Source: CAWBBA01 sp963729795
GTDB lineage: Bacteria > Desulfobacterota > Desulfomonilia > Desulfomonilales > Desulfomonilaceae
Assembly (NCBI GenBank): GCA_963729795.1
Contig: CAVSPC010000018.1
Location: 14,497 to 78,496 of the forward strand
Length of the DNA: 64,000 nucleotides
Direction: 5' to 3'
Within the stretch, counting starts at the first letter, position 1. The number at the start of each line of letters is the position of its first letter. The notes under the pieces are model-generated. The model searched no databases, was not told the origin of the DNA, and was given only the letters and a program-made list of their open reading frames with translations. Shown piece after piece: positions 24,468 to 34,129 of this stretch. A program made the position numbers and the translations under genes.

Positions 24468-25481
24468 ATGCGAATAGCAGGCCGGATGAAAATGGGTTAT
24501 TACCCGACTCCTTCGAGAGTCGTGGAACAGGCCAAGAATTTCCTTCTATTTCCCCCTGCGCCGTTCACGGCACTGGACCCATGCTGCGGCGAGGGCCTCG
24601 CTCTGGCACAACTGGTGAGCGGCACGCAGGCTTTCACGTATGGCGTGGAACTCGATCAGTACCGGGCCGACGAGGCTGAGAGCCGTATTCAGAACGTTCT
24701 GAAGTGTGGCATCGAAGAAACACGCATAGCCCACCAGTCCTGTTCGCTCCTTTTTCTTAATCCGCCTTATGACGAGGCGATCCGTGAAGAAGATGCGGAG
24801 ACAAAGACCGAGCGACAGGAGAAGGCGTTTCTCCGAATGACCGTCCCGTACCTCATTCCCGGCGGTGTGCTTGTGTACATCATTCCTCAGGCTCGCCTGA
24901 ATAGAGGCATTTCACGGCTATTGGCATCTCGCTTTGAGAAAATTCAGGTCTTCCGCTTTTCCGATCCCGAATACGATGATTTCAAGCAAGTGGTGGTGTT
25001 TGGGGTGCGCAAAGGAGAAAACTCCCTGGATGAGGGATTGGCTCTGAAGCTTCAGAACATTCCGAATCGAGAGCTGGAGCCATTGCCGGAGACTGCTACG
25101 GCACAGTACTCGGTTCCGCCATCTCCGCCCTTGAAGCTGTTCCGCTCCACTGTGATCGACCCTGAAGAATTGGAGAAACAGATGGCCAAGTCCCCTTTGT
25201 GGCGCAGGCTCCATGCAATGACTATGAGGAACGATCTACAGGTGCCCCGCCCGCCTCTGCCTTTGCACTCCGGACACTTGGGGCTGCTGTTGGCAGCGGG
25301 GAAGCTCGATGGCGTGGTGGGTAAAGGCCCTGACCGCCATGTGGTGAAAGGCAAGGTAACAAAGGTCGTCTCCAAGGTCGAGGAATACAAAGGAGACGTG
25401 CTGGAGCAGCGAGAGCTGGATCGGTACGTTGTCTCTATCAAGGTTCTCGACGGTAACGGTGAAATACGTGAGCTGACCTGA
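24468..25481 (+). CDS. DUF6094-type SAM-dependent DNA methyltransferase
   Basis: A 337-residue protein starting MRIAGRMKMGYYPTP, with TTTGGAGG upstream. The opening KMGYYPTP segment is characteristic of DUF6094-type methyltransferases of plasmids and ICEs. Motif I DPCCGEG (about residues 37-43) binds SAM and FLNPPYDEA (about 97-105) is the NPPY catalytic motif of N6-adenine enzymes. The C-terminal ~140 residues form an extra domain (HSGHLGLLLAAGKLDGVV). No restriction gene is adjacent, so it may modify or protect the element. A spacer in the CRISPR array encodes a near copy of the MGYYPTP segment. Confidence 0.85.
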   Translation: MRIAGRMKMGYYPTPSRVVEQAKNFLLFPPAPFTALDPCCGEGLALAQLVSGTQAFTYGVELDQYRADEAESRIQNVLKCGIEETRIAHQSCSLLFLNPPYDEAIREEDAETKTERQEKAFLRMTVPYLIPGGVLVYIIPQARLNRGISRLLASRFEKIQVFRFSDPEYDDFKQVVVFGVRKGENSLDEGLALKLQNIPNRELEPLPETATAQYSVPPSPPLKLFRSTVIDPEELEKQMAKSPLWRRLHAMTMRNDLQVPRPPLPLHSGHLGLLLAAGKLDGVVGKGPDRHVVKGKVTKVVSKVEEYKGDVLEQRELDRYVVSIKVLDGNGEIRELT

Positions 25482-25492
25482 AAGGGGGCATT

Positions 25493-26083
25493 ATGTTGCA
25501 TCAGGTCGTTTATGACGAGTACTGGAGAGGCATCAGCGTATCGACCTACACAGACCTGTACGCCTACGATCCTGAGAATGCCTCATTGGTTTTTGTTTCC
25601 CTGGCCGGTACCGAGCAGGCGGTCAAAGCCATATCCTCTGCGATTATCGGTTGCAGGACAGTGAGCATTCTGCGCGAGCCGGATACGGAGATCCCGGTCA
25701 ATGGACATCCTGCATCCCATTTTCGTGTATTGTCCACGAAGCTTCCCGGTGGAGCTGTTCACCAATTGGTAGCGGATACTCGATTCTTTGGGAATGAGGA
25801 TTCGGAATCGCGGCTGCTCATCATTCCTCAATCCGATGACGTGTCCAGGGTTGTGTATTCTCAAGTCCTGGCTCATTTGGCTTCCCCGCTTGTTCCCGAG
25901 TGGAGCGCATGGATCTGCGAACAATTGATCGGTCAGGATCTTATGCGGCAGATGGAAGGAACTCTGAAAGCGGTTGAGGTCTCGGTAAGTGAGCCAACCG
26001 TAGATGAAATTGTCTCGGAAGGAGTACGGACGGGACGAATCCGTCTCGATAGCAAAGGAGGAGCGTATGCTGGAATCAATTAA
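25493..26083 (+). CDS. Hypothetical protein (196 aa)
   Basis: Starts MLHQVVYDEYWRGISVSTY, with AAGGGGG ahead. It is mixed alpha/beta with no signal peptide or membrane span. It has no motif I can name. It follows the methyltransferase by 11 bases, and its end overlaps the helicase start by 17 bases, so all three are one operon. Genes of this kind commonly accompany DUF6094 methyltransferases on mobile elements, but I cannot assign a role. Confidence 0.6.
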   Translation: MLHQVVYDEYWRGISVSTYTDLYAYDPENASLVFVSLAGTEQAVKAISSAIIGCRTVSILREPDTEIPVNGHPASHFRVLSTKLPGGAVHQLVADTRFFGNEDSESRLLIIPQSDDVSRVVYSQVLAHLASPLVPEWSAWICEQLIGQDLMRQMEGTLKAVEVSVSEPTVDEIVSEGVRTGRIRLDSKGGAYAGIN

Positions 26084-28124
26084 CGACGTAAACGGATATT
26101 TGCATCAGTTTGGCGAGGCTCTGGCTCAAAAGATACAGACCGAAGCCGAGCCGCTTTTCAAACCTGGGGACACATGGCACCCACGCGTGCATCAGCTCAA
26201 GCGAAAGCCCTTTCAAGCTCAGGCCGATGCAATCCAGGGGGCCGTCGAGACCTTACGCACGCACAATCACGTAATGTGTATCGGCGAGATGGGTGTGGGC
26301 AAGACGCTCATCGGAGCTGCGGTCCCCTACATCATGGAAAACGGTCATCCTCCGCGAGTTTTGGTCATGTGCCCTGGTCATCTTACCCGTAAGTGGGCGC
26401 GAGAGGTGATAGAAACCGTGCCGGGTGCAGAGGCACGCATTGTCACGAGTCTGTCCGATGTGCTCGCGATAGATCCGGCTGAACCACAGAAGAGCCTGCA
26501 GGACTACGTGGTGAGCAAGGAGCGGGCGAAGCTGTCCTATGCGTGGCGGCCCGCTTTCAATCTCCGCCGCGGGGTTCCTGTATGCCCGGACTGCGGCTCA
26601 ACTGTCGTAGATCGAGACGGCGTGGAGGTGAGCGCTGAGACGTTACGGCATAGGAAGCATCGCTGTGGCGTATGCGGCGCGGCGCTGTGGCAAGCGGACA
26701 ATAGCCGATTCCGTAGATTCTCCGTTGCTGACTACGTGAAGCGTTATCTGAACGGGTATTTTGACTTCTTTATCTGCGATGAAGTCCATGAGATGAAAGG
26801 GGGCAGTACCGCTCAAGGTAATGCGTTCGGTATCCTGGCAAGTGCCTGCAAGAAGACCATTGCATTGACGGGAACTCTACTGGGCGGCTATGCGAGCCAC
26901 ATGTTCCATCTCCAGTACCGGATGAATCCCCAAGCTATGGTCAAGGAAGGCTTCGCCTACGGCAATCGGATGAACTTCGTAAACCGGTACGGTGTGCTGG
27001 AAAAGATCACAAAGTACTATCCCGGCGACGACAACATCTGCTCCAAAGGGAAAACGGGTACCACGGTCACTCGGGAGAAGCCCGGAGTGAGCCCGGCCAT
27101 CTTCTCGAATCACCTGATGGGCTCCACGGTATTCCTCCATTTGCAGGACATAGCTCTGGATCTGCCGGAACTGAGGGAAGAAGTTGTTCCGATTGACATG
27201 GAGGAAGACCTGGCAGCGGCATACAACGACCTGGAGCACAGGATAGGCTCTGAGATGAAGCAACTCCTTGCCAGAGGATCTCGACGCCTCCTCGGCGCCT
27301 ATCTCAACACGCTGCTCTGTTATCCGGACAGGCCTTTTCACAATGAGCCTGTTGTCGATCCTGCCAATGGAAACGTGATTGCAGAGCCTGCCTCGCTGCC
27401 TCTGGATCGCATCTACCCCAAAGAGAACCAGCTCCTGAATATCATTCAAGGAGAGATCTCCCAGGGAAGAAAGTGTTTCGTGTACTGCACCTTCACCAAC
27501 ACAAAGGACGTGACAGGGCGGTTACGAGAGATTCTTCGCAGCCAGGGAGTCTGTGCCGAGATACTGAGGTCATCGGTGAAGCCGGAGCATCGTGAGGAAT
27601 GGCTGCAACAGAAGGTCAAAGAAGATGTGCAGGTGGTGATCGGCAATCCTATGCTCGTCCAGACAGGACTCGATCTGCTCGATTTTCCCACCATCATCTT
27701 CTATCAGACCGGCTATTCCGTTTTCACACTGAGACAGGCGTCCCGCAGATCATGGCGTATCGGACAGGACAAACCTGTTCGGATTCATTACCTGCACTAC
27801 GCAGGGACCATGCAGGAACGGGCCATTGAACTGGTCGGCAAGAAGCTTTCAGCTTCATTGGCCATTGAGGGCAAACTCACCGATGATGGTCTTGCGTCCA
27901 TGTGCGCCGGAGAGGACATGACGCTGCTGCTGGCCAAAGCTCTCGTGGAAGGAACGCATATCCAGGGAGCCGAGTCAGTGTGGCGGTCCCTCAACCAGCC
28001 CCCTCAAACTCCGAAACAAACGAATGTGATTCCCTTTCTTCGTAAGAACTGGTCACTGGAGCTGTTGGAAGAGCGTACCGGCATACTCTGGGAGGATCTT
28101 CCAGGTGCCTCGGCGCTCGCCTAG
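26067..28124 (+). CDS. SNF2-family DEAD/DEAH helicase
   Basis: A 685-residue superfamily 2 helicase starting MLESINDVNGYLHQF, with AAAGGAGG upstream. Walker A GEMGVGKT is at residues 73-80 and motif II reads DEVH (ICDEVHEMKGG). Motif III is ALTGTLLGG. The C-terminal lobe has YCTFTN, MLVQTGLDLLDFPTIIF and motif VI QASRRSWRIGQ. An insertion between the motifs Ia and II carries a zinc finger, CPDCGSTV with CGVCGAAL. Such translocases occur in ICE and phage backbones beside DUF6094 methyltransferases and probably remodel DNA during replication or transfer. Confidence 0.9.
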   Translation: MLESINDVNGYLHQFGEALAQKIQTEAEPLFKPGDTWHPRVHQLKRKPFQAQADAIQGAVETLRTHNHVMCIGEMGVGKTLIGAAVPYIMENGHPPRVLVMCPGHLTRKWAREVIETVPGAEARIVTSLSDVLAIDPAEPQKSLQDYVVSKERAKLSYAWRPAFNLRRGVPVCPDCGSTVVDRDGVEVSAETLRHRKHRCGVCGAALWQADNSRFRRFSVADYVKRYLNGYFDFFICDEVHEMKGGSTAQGNAFGILASACKKTIALTGTLLGGYASHMFHLQYRMNPQAMVKEGFAYGNRMNFVNRYGVLEKITKYYPGDDNICSKGKTGTTVTREKPGVSPAIFSNHLMGSTVFLHLQDIALDLPELREEVVPIDMEEDLAAAYNDLEHRIGSEMKQLLARGSRRLLGAYLNTLLCYPDRPFHNEPVVDPANGNVIAEPASLPLDRIYPKENQLLNIIQGEISQGRKCFVYCTFTNTKDVTGRLREILRSQGVCAEILRSSVKPEHREEWLQQKVKEDVQVVIGNPMLVQTGLDLLDFPTIIFYQTGYSVFTLRQASRRSWRIGQDKPVRIHYLHYAGTMQERAIELVGKKLSASLAIEGKLTDDGLASMCAGEDMTLLLAKALVEGTHIQGAESVWRSLNQPPQTPKQTNVIPFLRKNWSLELLEERTGILWEDLPGASALA

Positions 28125-28175
28125 AGCCCTTCAACCAAGCCGCATCGAATCCCTCATCGACATTTCCACTTTCAA

Positions 28176-28190
28176 AACATTCGCAATGTT
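28176..28190. promoter_or_regulatory. Operator-like palindrome 1
   Basis: AACATT-CGC-AATGTT is a 6+3+6 palindrome upstream of the gene at 28289. It resembles the second site at 28217. Confidence 0.4.
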
Positions 28191-28216
28191 CGGAACCAGG
28201 ACCAGTCAGTCATTCG

Positions 28217-28233
28217 GAACGTTTTGAACGTTC
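28217..28233. promoter_or_regulatory. Operator-like palindrome 2
   Basis: GAACGTT-TTG-AACGTTC is a 7+3+7 palindrome, 27 bases from palindrome 1. Together they may bind a dimeric repressor controlling the gene at 28289. Confidence 0.45.
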
Positions 28234-28288
28234 AGCACTGAAAGCTTGTGGCCGAACTGCACACGAATAAAGGAGGTACACGACAATT

Positions 28289-28849
28289 ATGCCTATACCG
28301 GACAAAGACCTGATGACCCGGCTCACCGAGCTGGTCTCAGAGTATGGCAACCAATGGAAGAAGATAGCCCCGATCCTCGCGGCGGAAGGCTATCGAGACG
28401 GGAAAGGTAATGCTTACTCGGACAACTATCTCCGCAAAAGGATGAAAAACTACGAAGCAGCAAGCTTTGGAAAACGTTCAAAACCTTCTGAACCGGGGAA
28501 ACATTCTGAACCTTCTGCAATTGACATTTATGACCTGGCCCGCGCCGTCATCTCGCTCCTGATACAAGAGCAGCTCCTCGAATCAGCGGTCAGAGAAGTG
28601 TTGGGCAGCCTCGAACGTGCTCCGTTAGGACTCCAACATGAGATCCCACCCCAGCCTAAACGAGTAACAGACCGGCGTTGGGAGAAGCTTGCAGGCACCT
28701 GTGATTGTGAGCTTGCAAAGCTCTTTCACGTGAAGCGCCGTGAGCTGCGCCTGTCGGTGTCTCAGATGCTGGACTATGTGCTGTGGAACTTCTTCGGTCG
28801 GCTCCCGCTTTCCTTTCAATCGAAAGCTTCTGAACGATCAGAAGACTGA
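28289..28849 (+). CDS. Hypothetical protein with putative DNA-binding N-terminus
   Basis: A 186-residue protein with ribosome site AAAGGAGG. The first ~55 residues (LTELVSEYGNQWKKIAPILAAEGYRD, then NYLRKRMKNYE) resemble a Myb/SANT- or resolvase-like three-helix domain. A charged linker is followed by a helical C-terminus (ELRLSVSQMLDYVLWNFF). The two palindromes upstream suggest regulated, perhaps autoregulated, expression. It ends the mobile-element gene run with the small gene after it. Confidence 0.55.
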   Translation: MPIPDKDLMTRLTELVSEYGNQWKKIAPILAAEGYRDGKGNAYSDNYLRKRMKNYEAASFGKRSKPSEPGKHSEPSAIDIYDLARAVISLLIQEQLLESAVREVLGSLERAPLGLQHEIPPQPKRVTDRRWEKLAGTCDCELAKLFHVKRRELRLSVSQMLDYVLWNFFGRLPLSFQSKASERSED

Positions 28850-28860
28850 GGGGGCTGCGC

Positions 28861-29055
28861 ATGTCGATTCACCATCGGACACCTGGGGAAAGAATCTCGG
28901 GCATCGAATTCGCCGAGATCGAAATTCTCATGCTCATCAAAGGAGTTCCACCTGAGCATTTGCAACGAATACTCAATGCAAAAGGAGTCACCAAGCTGGA
29001 ACAGCTTGATTGGCTCACCTTGAGGAATTTCCTCCATTACTTACGTTCCCCGTGA
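28861..29055 (+). CDS. Small hypothetical protein (64 aa)
   Basis: Starts MSIHHRTPGERISGIEFAEI and is mostly helical (LMLIKGVPPEHLQRILNAKGV), with a helix-hairpin-helix feel. A weak GAGGGGG site precedes it. It follows the previous gene by 11 bases and is closed by a terminator hairpin at 29076. Confidence 0.5.
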   Translation: MSIHHRTPGERISGIEFAEIEILMLIKGVPPEHLQRILNAKGVTKLEQLDWLTLRNFLHYLRSP

Positions 29056-29075
29056 TTGCCCGCCGGGCTCATTAC

Positions 29076-29109
29076 GCCGCATCTATTATATTTGCGGCTT
29101 TCTTTTCCT
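29076..29109 (+). terminator. Rho-independent terminator
   Basis: GCCGCA (29076-29081) pairs with TGCGGC (29093-29098), followed by TTTCTTTTCC. It closes the mobile-element operon. Confidence 0.7.
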
Positions 29110-29635
29110 CATTCGGTGCCCTCAATTTCCGGCTTTTTGAAGTGCTGGTCTGGGCTGCGACGCATTCGCAACGACGGAGCTAGTCAATGTACATCAATAA
29201 CATCAGTTAGTCACGAATCCTATCCTTAAATGTTTTGAATGACCGGACGTAGATTGCCATTGCGGTGAGCCTCGTGAAACTGTCATTCATCAGGCAGAGC
29301 TTCGTCGCGGCTATTACCACGTGTTTCCTAATCCGTGTCATTCCGATCTTCGACATCAATATCACATTTTTTTATTTCAAGCGTTCGACTTAACAAAGGT
29401 GCCGGCCGCGTCAAGGAAAAAGTCGGCGTACGATGGGACACACTGCGGCGTGCCTCAGATAACATAGCATCTTTGTTGCTATAAATCTGGATAATATTGT
29501 CTGCTATAATACTTCTTGACAAAATATGATCCATCGCGCAGAAAAGAACCGCTATGGGAAAAACGGATCTTCTGGCATGGGACGGAAGGTCAATGCTCAG
29601 ATACGGGATCACCTCAGTCTGGAAGGGAACAGCTC
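29110..29635. other. Intergenic region before the PadR gene
   Basis: No supported gene. The open frame from 29516 is only the upstream extension of the PadR gene. AT-rich bases at 29480-29520 may hold its promoter. Confidence 0.4.
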
Positions 29636-30166
29636 ATGGATGTTGAACTCATGACTCTCGGTTTTCTCATGTCCGGTCCAAAGACTGGATACAGAATGCA
29701 GAATATCGCTGGCAGGCTAATGCTCAATTATAACTTGAGTTTCAATCAAATCTATCCGGTTCTCAGAAAGCTCGAGGAAGCAGGTGTCGTTGAGAAGGAG
29801 ACCATAATTCAAACCGGAAGACCCAACAAAAATGTCTATTCGCTCACCGCAGCCGGTAGAGACCATTTCACGAAACGCATCACGGCTCCGGCAAAACCGT
29901 TTGACTATGTTCTCGAATTTCTCGTCAGGGTACTGTTCTTCAGATTTCTGGATCATAACGCTATCGTTGGCGAATTCGAAAGAGAAATCTGTTCTCTTCA
30001 AGAGCAGATCGATGATCTTGAAGCCATGGCCGAAACGGTCAAAGAGAAGGCGGATCAAGATGGTGCCTTCTGCTATCAGACGGCCATCCACTTATTGCGG
30101 ACGTTGAGAGACTGGTACGCAGAAGAAATGGAACGCAGAAAACAACAATATTCTGCAAAGACATGA
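29636..30166 (+). CDS. PadR family transcriptional regulator
   Basis: A 176-residue regulator starting MDVELMTLGFLMSGPKTGYR, with GGAAGGGA upstream. The N-terminal winged helix-turn-helix has the PadR signature GFLMSGPKTGYR, then NQIYPVLRKLEEAGVVEKE and a wing with PNKNVYSLTAAGRDHF. The C-terminal half is helical and acidic, for dimerisation (EICSLQEQIDDLEAMAETVKEKA). PadR proteins usually repress genes for phenolic acid or xenobiotic metabolism. It is followed by the HpaB-family and CoA ligase genes on the same strand (20 bases to the next start), which it probably controls. Confidence 0.88.
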   Translation: MDVELMTLGFLMSGPKTGYRMQNIAGRLMLNYNLSFNQIYPVLRKLEEAGVVEKETIIQTGRPNKNVYSLTAAGRDHFTKRITAPAKPFDYVLEFLVRVLFFRFLDHNAIVGEFEREICSLQEQIDDLEAMAETVKEKADQDGAFCYQTAIHLLRTLRDWYAEEMERRKQQYSAKT

Positions 30167-30186
30167 TCTAGCGAAGGAGGACACGA

Positions 30187-31630
30187 ATGGGAATCAAGAC
30201 AGGCAAGGAGTATCTGGAGAGCCTAAAGAGGCAAAAGCCCGAGGTGTATATAGGAGGAGAAAAGATCCATGACGTCGTCAACAGCAAATATTTCAGAATT
30301 TCCCTCGAAGAGATGTGCAAATTTCACGACTGGGCGAGTGATCCCGATAAGGAGAAGGATTTTGCGTGCTGGTCACCCGTGATTAATGACAAGGTGAGCT
30401 TCTGGACACATCTCCGTGAGACACCCGACGACGTCAGGAAGCTCATAGAGGTGATGAAGACCAACAACGCACGCCACTTCTGCTCCATGTGCATGATTAC
30501 CGGACTCAATGTTCTGTGGGCTGTTACCTACGACATCGACCAGGCTAAAGGCACGAGCTATCACGAACGGCTGAAAGATTTCTTTCGGGAAGCTCCAGAC
30601 TAACGACTTCCGTTATTGCATGGGCGTTATGGATCCGAAAGGAGACCGTTCCCTGTCTCCGAGCCGCCAGGCCGACCCAGACCTGTATCTGCGGGTGGTC
30701 GAGAAGAACAGCGACGGGATTGTCGTAAACGGCGCTAAGATGCACACTTCAAATGCGCCCATAACCCATTACATTTTTACTTGCCCTTCGGGCGTTCTTC
30801 AGGAAGCCGACAAGGATTATGCTGTTTCTTTTGCCGTTCCAGTAGATACCAAGGGGCTCAAATTCATCACAAGACCAGCGCCTGGTCCGCTGGTACCCGG
30901 AGAGCTGGAGAGCCCGGTCAGTTCTCATCTAGGATTCGTGGAGTGCCTGACGGTGTTCGACCACGTCTTCGTTCCCTGGGAGCGGGTCTTCATGTGCGGG
31001 GAGTGGGAATTTACGGAAAACCTTATCAACTACTTCTCCCCCTATGTGCGGATTTGCAAGGGGACTTGCACATCCGCCCGCACGGATATTCTGGCGGGTG
31101 CAGCCGCCCTCATCTCACGTTATAACGGGACGGAACAGGCGAGCCACATCAGGAGCAAAATCACCGACATGATGATTTCTTCTGAAATCGGCTGGGGGTG
31201 CGCTCTTGCGTCGGTGTCGAAGTCCGTCATGCATCCCAGCGGCATTCCCATTCCCGATAACTCTATTGCCAATGCGGGGCTCTATAGCTCGCGCCTTCGG
31301 TTCATCGAATTCCTCGGCACTCTTCAGGAGATCGCCGGCGGCATTGTGACCACCATGCCGGCTGAGACTGAATACCGGAATGAAGAGTCTCGGGCTTACA
31401 TGGAAAAGTATCTGAAGGGAAGGAGCGATATTCCCACCGAAGACCGACTGAAACTACTCTACTTCATCCAGGATCTGACGGCATCACGATTTGCCGGATA
31501 CCTCATGGGCAGTGCCATTTGTGCCGGGGGTACACCAGAAACGAACAGGGTGGAGGTTGCCCGTCACTACAACCTGCTTGAGAAGATCAACAATGTAAAA
31601 GCACTGTGCAACATCACAGAGCCGGTTTGA
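30187..31630 (+). pseudogene. HpaB / 4-hydroxybutyryl-CoA dehydratase family protein, one frameshift
   Basis: Two frames make one gene: 30187-30603 (138 residues, from MGIKTGKEYLESLKRQKPE) and a second frame running to 31630. They change at about 30593-30602, where GAAGCTCCAGACTAAC would read in frame as EAQTNDFRYC if one C were absent. The joined ~475-residue protein has family blocks DPKGDRSLSPSRQADPDLYLR, DKDYAVSFAVP, FDHVFVPWERVFMCGEW and IAGGIVTTMP. Compared from memory with clostridial AbfD, only the last of the four cluster ligands (Cys99, Cys103, His292, Cys299) lines up with a Cys (ICKGTCTSA), so a standard Fe-S dehydratase is doubtful and a flavin-type HpaB-like activity is possible. 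Good ribosome site GGAGG. Whether mutation or sequence error is open. Confidence 0.8.
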
Positions 31631-31645
31631 AATGAAGAGGAGGTT

Positions 31646-33259
31646 ATGATGTTTCAAAGAAACGAAATGATCGAACTACTTCAGAAAGAGAGAACCTTGG
31701 CCGAAACGATCACGGTCAGGGCAGAGAGACTGCCCGATCATACAGCTATTGTCTTCAACAACGAAACGATCACGTACCGTCAGTTGAACGACAAAGTCGA
31801 TTCGCTGGCAACAGCATTCTTGAAAATGGGAATCGGGCCAAATGATCGCATTGCAGTAATCCTCCCTACGCGACCTGAGTTTCTCTATGTGTGGTATGCC
31901 GCCTCGAAGATTGGCGCCGCTGTTGTGGGTCTGAACGTCCGTTACCGCCAGGATGAGATCATCTACATGGTCAATAATGCCAAGCCTTCCGTCCTAGTGT
32001 GCATAAATGAGTTTGCGGGGACGAACTACTGCGACTTCCTGACTGCCCTGCGGCCAAAACTACGTACGATTCAGCACTTCATTTTTCTCGGTCAGACCGC
32101 ATTTGCTGGCGCAACGGGTTTTCAACAGATGATGGGCGAGAAGGCCGATAGCTCGGCAGTGCATGAAGCAGCCGCCAAAATAGATCCATCTGCGGACAAT
32201 TTCATTATATACACTTCCGGGACTACTGGCCGCCCCAAGGGCGCAGTCCTGACACAGAAGAGTATTCTTGCCATGATGCGTCCATGGGCCAGGAACATGG
32301 GCCTGAATGAGGCAGATAAGATGTTTTGCATTCTGCCCCTCAATCATGTGGGCGGAGGGACCATTCAGGCACTCTCCACACTGGCAAGCGGAGCAACCTT
32401 GGTGATGATGGACGCGTTCGTTCCCAATCAGGCTCTAGCCCTTATCCAGGATTTGCACTGCCAAGCATTCGGAGCTGTGCCCACCATCTATGCCATTTTC
32501 TTTTCTCTCCCCGACTTCAAGAAAGAGATGCTCTCGTCCCTGAAAGCGGCCATCTATGGCGGCGCAGCCGCATCTCCGGAACTCCTCCAGAAGATGAAGG
32601 ACAACATGCCCAATGCTGTCATCATGGCATGCTATGGCGCGACAGAGGTGAGCGGTTTCTGCACTTATACCTCGTCGGATGATCCCGCCGAAAAAATAAT
32701 GAAAACCGTCGGTCGCGCACCAGAGAGCATCGGGCTGAGAGTCGTTGACCCTCACAATAGAACAGAACTCCCGATCGGAGAGATTGGCGAAGTTGCCGTC
32801 AAGGGAGACCTGCTCATCGATCGTTATCTCGATACGCCGGAAGAAACTGCAAAGGCTTTCGATCACGAGGGCTGGTACTACTCCGGGGACATGGGATACC
32901 TGGACGAACTAGGTTGTCTGACGTTGGTGGGCAGGTACAAGGAGATGTACATCTGCGGTGGGTACAACGTTTACCCAAAAGAGATCGAAGACATCTTGAT
33001 GGAACATCCGGCAGTAGCGATGGCAGCAATAGTCGGCTTTCCCGATGAAATAAAAGGAGAAGTCGGCTGGGGGTTCATTATGAAAAAGCCGGGAAGCGAA
33101 GTCGACGAGAAAGACCTCAAGGAATATTGTAAATCCAGAATGGCCGACTATAAAGTCCCGGTCAAGATTGTCGTCAAGGACACCCTTCCCATGACGGCTT
33201 TGGGCAAATTGGACAAAATGAGTCTAAGAGATTTGATGACCAAAGAAATTGGTGGCTGA
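31646..33259 (+). CDS. AMP-forming acyl-CoA synthetase
   Basis: A 537-residue adenylate-forming ligase; ATG 31646 (or 31649) follows GAGGAGG. Motifs: phosphate loop IYTSGTTGRPKGAV (about residue 190), ACYGATEVSG, YSGDMGYLDELG with the ribose-binding Asp, RYKEMYICGGYNVYPKEIE at the hinge, and the C-terminal catalytic Lys in GKLDKMSL. It activates a carboxylic acid to its CoA thioester with ATP. Next to an HpaB-family gene and a PadR regulator, an aromatic, hydroxy- or medium-chain acid is likely, but the substrate cannot be read from the sequence. It starts 15 bases after the previous stop, so it is one operon. Confidence 0.92.
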   Translation: MMFQRNEMIELLQKERTLAETITVRAERLPDHTAIVFNNETITYRQLNDKVDSLATAFLKMGIGPNDRIAVILPTRPEFLYVWYAASKIGAAVVGLNVRYRQDEIIYMVNNAKPSVLVCINEFAGTNYCDFLTALRPKLRTIQHFIFLGQTAFAGATGFQQMMGEKADSSAVHEAAAKIDPSADNFIIYTSGTTGRPKGAVLTQKSILAMMRPWARNMGLNEADKMFCILPLNHVGGGTIQALSTLASGATLVMMDAFVPNQALALIQDLHCQAFGAVPTIYAIFFSLPDFKKEMLSSLKAAIYGGAAASPELLQKMKDNMPNAVIMACYGATEVSGFCTYTSSDDPAEKIMKTVGRAPESIGLRVVDPHNRTELPIGEIGEVAVKGDLLIDRYLDTPEETAKAFDHEGWYYSGDMGYLDELGCLTLVGRYKEMYICGGYNVYPKEIEDILMEHPAVAMAAIVGFPDEIKGEVGWGFIMKKPGSEVDEKDLKEYCKSRMADYKVPVKIVVKDTLPMTALGKLDKMSLRDLMTKEIGG

Positions 33260-34129
33260 AAGACTTTTTCGGACCGTCGAAATGGGTGGATTGACCCAGT
33301 GCCATAGGCTATGTTGTTGACCTGGGGAGACATAGAAGGACTCTACAAAGCGGGCGGCGGCTTTTGGGAGCTACCGCCCGAAGCATGTGCGGGCTTTGGA
33401 GCCGTACAATAAGGATATTCTGACAATATTCTCAGCTTCTGTTTCCGGCGAGGAGATTATAGGAGAGGGGCGGGCCTTTCCTCGGGCGAGACTTCAGGCG
33501 TGGGATGTGCGAGTCATCGGGTCTGGGGTTATGGATTCGTGTCGGCCCTTTTTGTAGGTTTTTCTGAATAGGTCTCTTTGCGACGGAGGCCGTTAGCACA
33601 GTCCGATGAAACCTGAGTGGATACAGTTAACTTTTAGATCAGCGTTTATATTATTCATCAATTCTTTCTTACCCCTCCTGCAAATCGAGACCGGTGGACA
33701 GAACAGATCCGGCTGAGCCTGAAGCGATTTCCTTCGGTCATAGCGGTGCGAATATCGGAATCATAATCGGCAGGTAAATCGGGGCGGAGAGGGAAATTGG
33801 GCATGAGATGCTGAGCATCGTTGCAAGTTTTTAATGAAACAGTTTCGGGCATGCCCTCAAAAAAGGATGGGCTTAGCGGGTGATCAGATTATACAAGTAG
33901 TCTTTCTACACTGATCATCCGAGTTACCAGTGCGCATTGCCCCCATAGTCATCGACGTTTTTAGAGGAGCCTACGGTTGCGGTTAAAGGGTATCGGATCT
34001 CACATTGAGAATATGGCCGAAATGATGCGGACTCACTGGCAACGAAGTTGATGAGATTTAGAAAGGTTTGGAGCTAAGGTATCCCCGTTCGAAATGATAA
34101 GTAATGATTTCATCCGCAATAATGACCTA
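33260..34129. other. 870-base intergenic region
   Basis: No supported gene. A GC-rich hairpin (GGGCGG/CCGCCC around 33350-33385) could end the CoA ligase transcript. An inverted repeat GGTGATCAG (33879-33887) facing CTGATCATC (33911-33919) is operator-like. The rest shows nothing I can name. Confidence 0.4.

Noticed and set aside
30187..31630. Naming the HpaB-family gene as 4-hydroxybutyryl-CoA dehydratase (abfD)
   Set aside because: Three of four expected cluster ligands do not align, so only the family is assigned.
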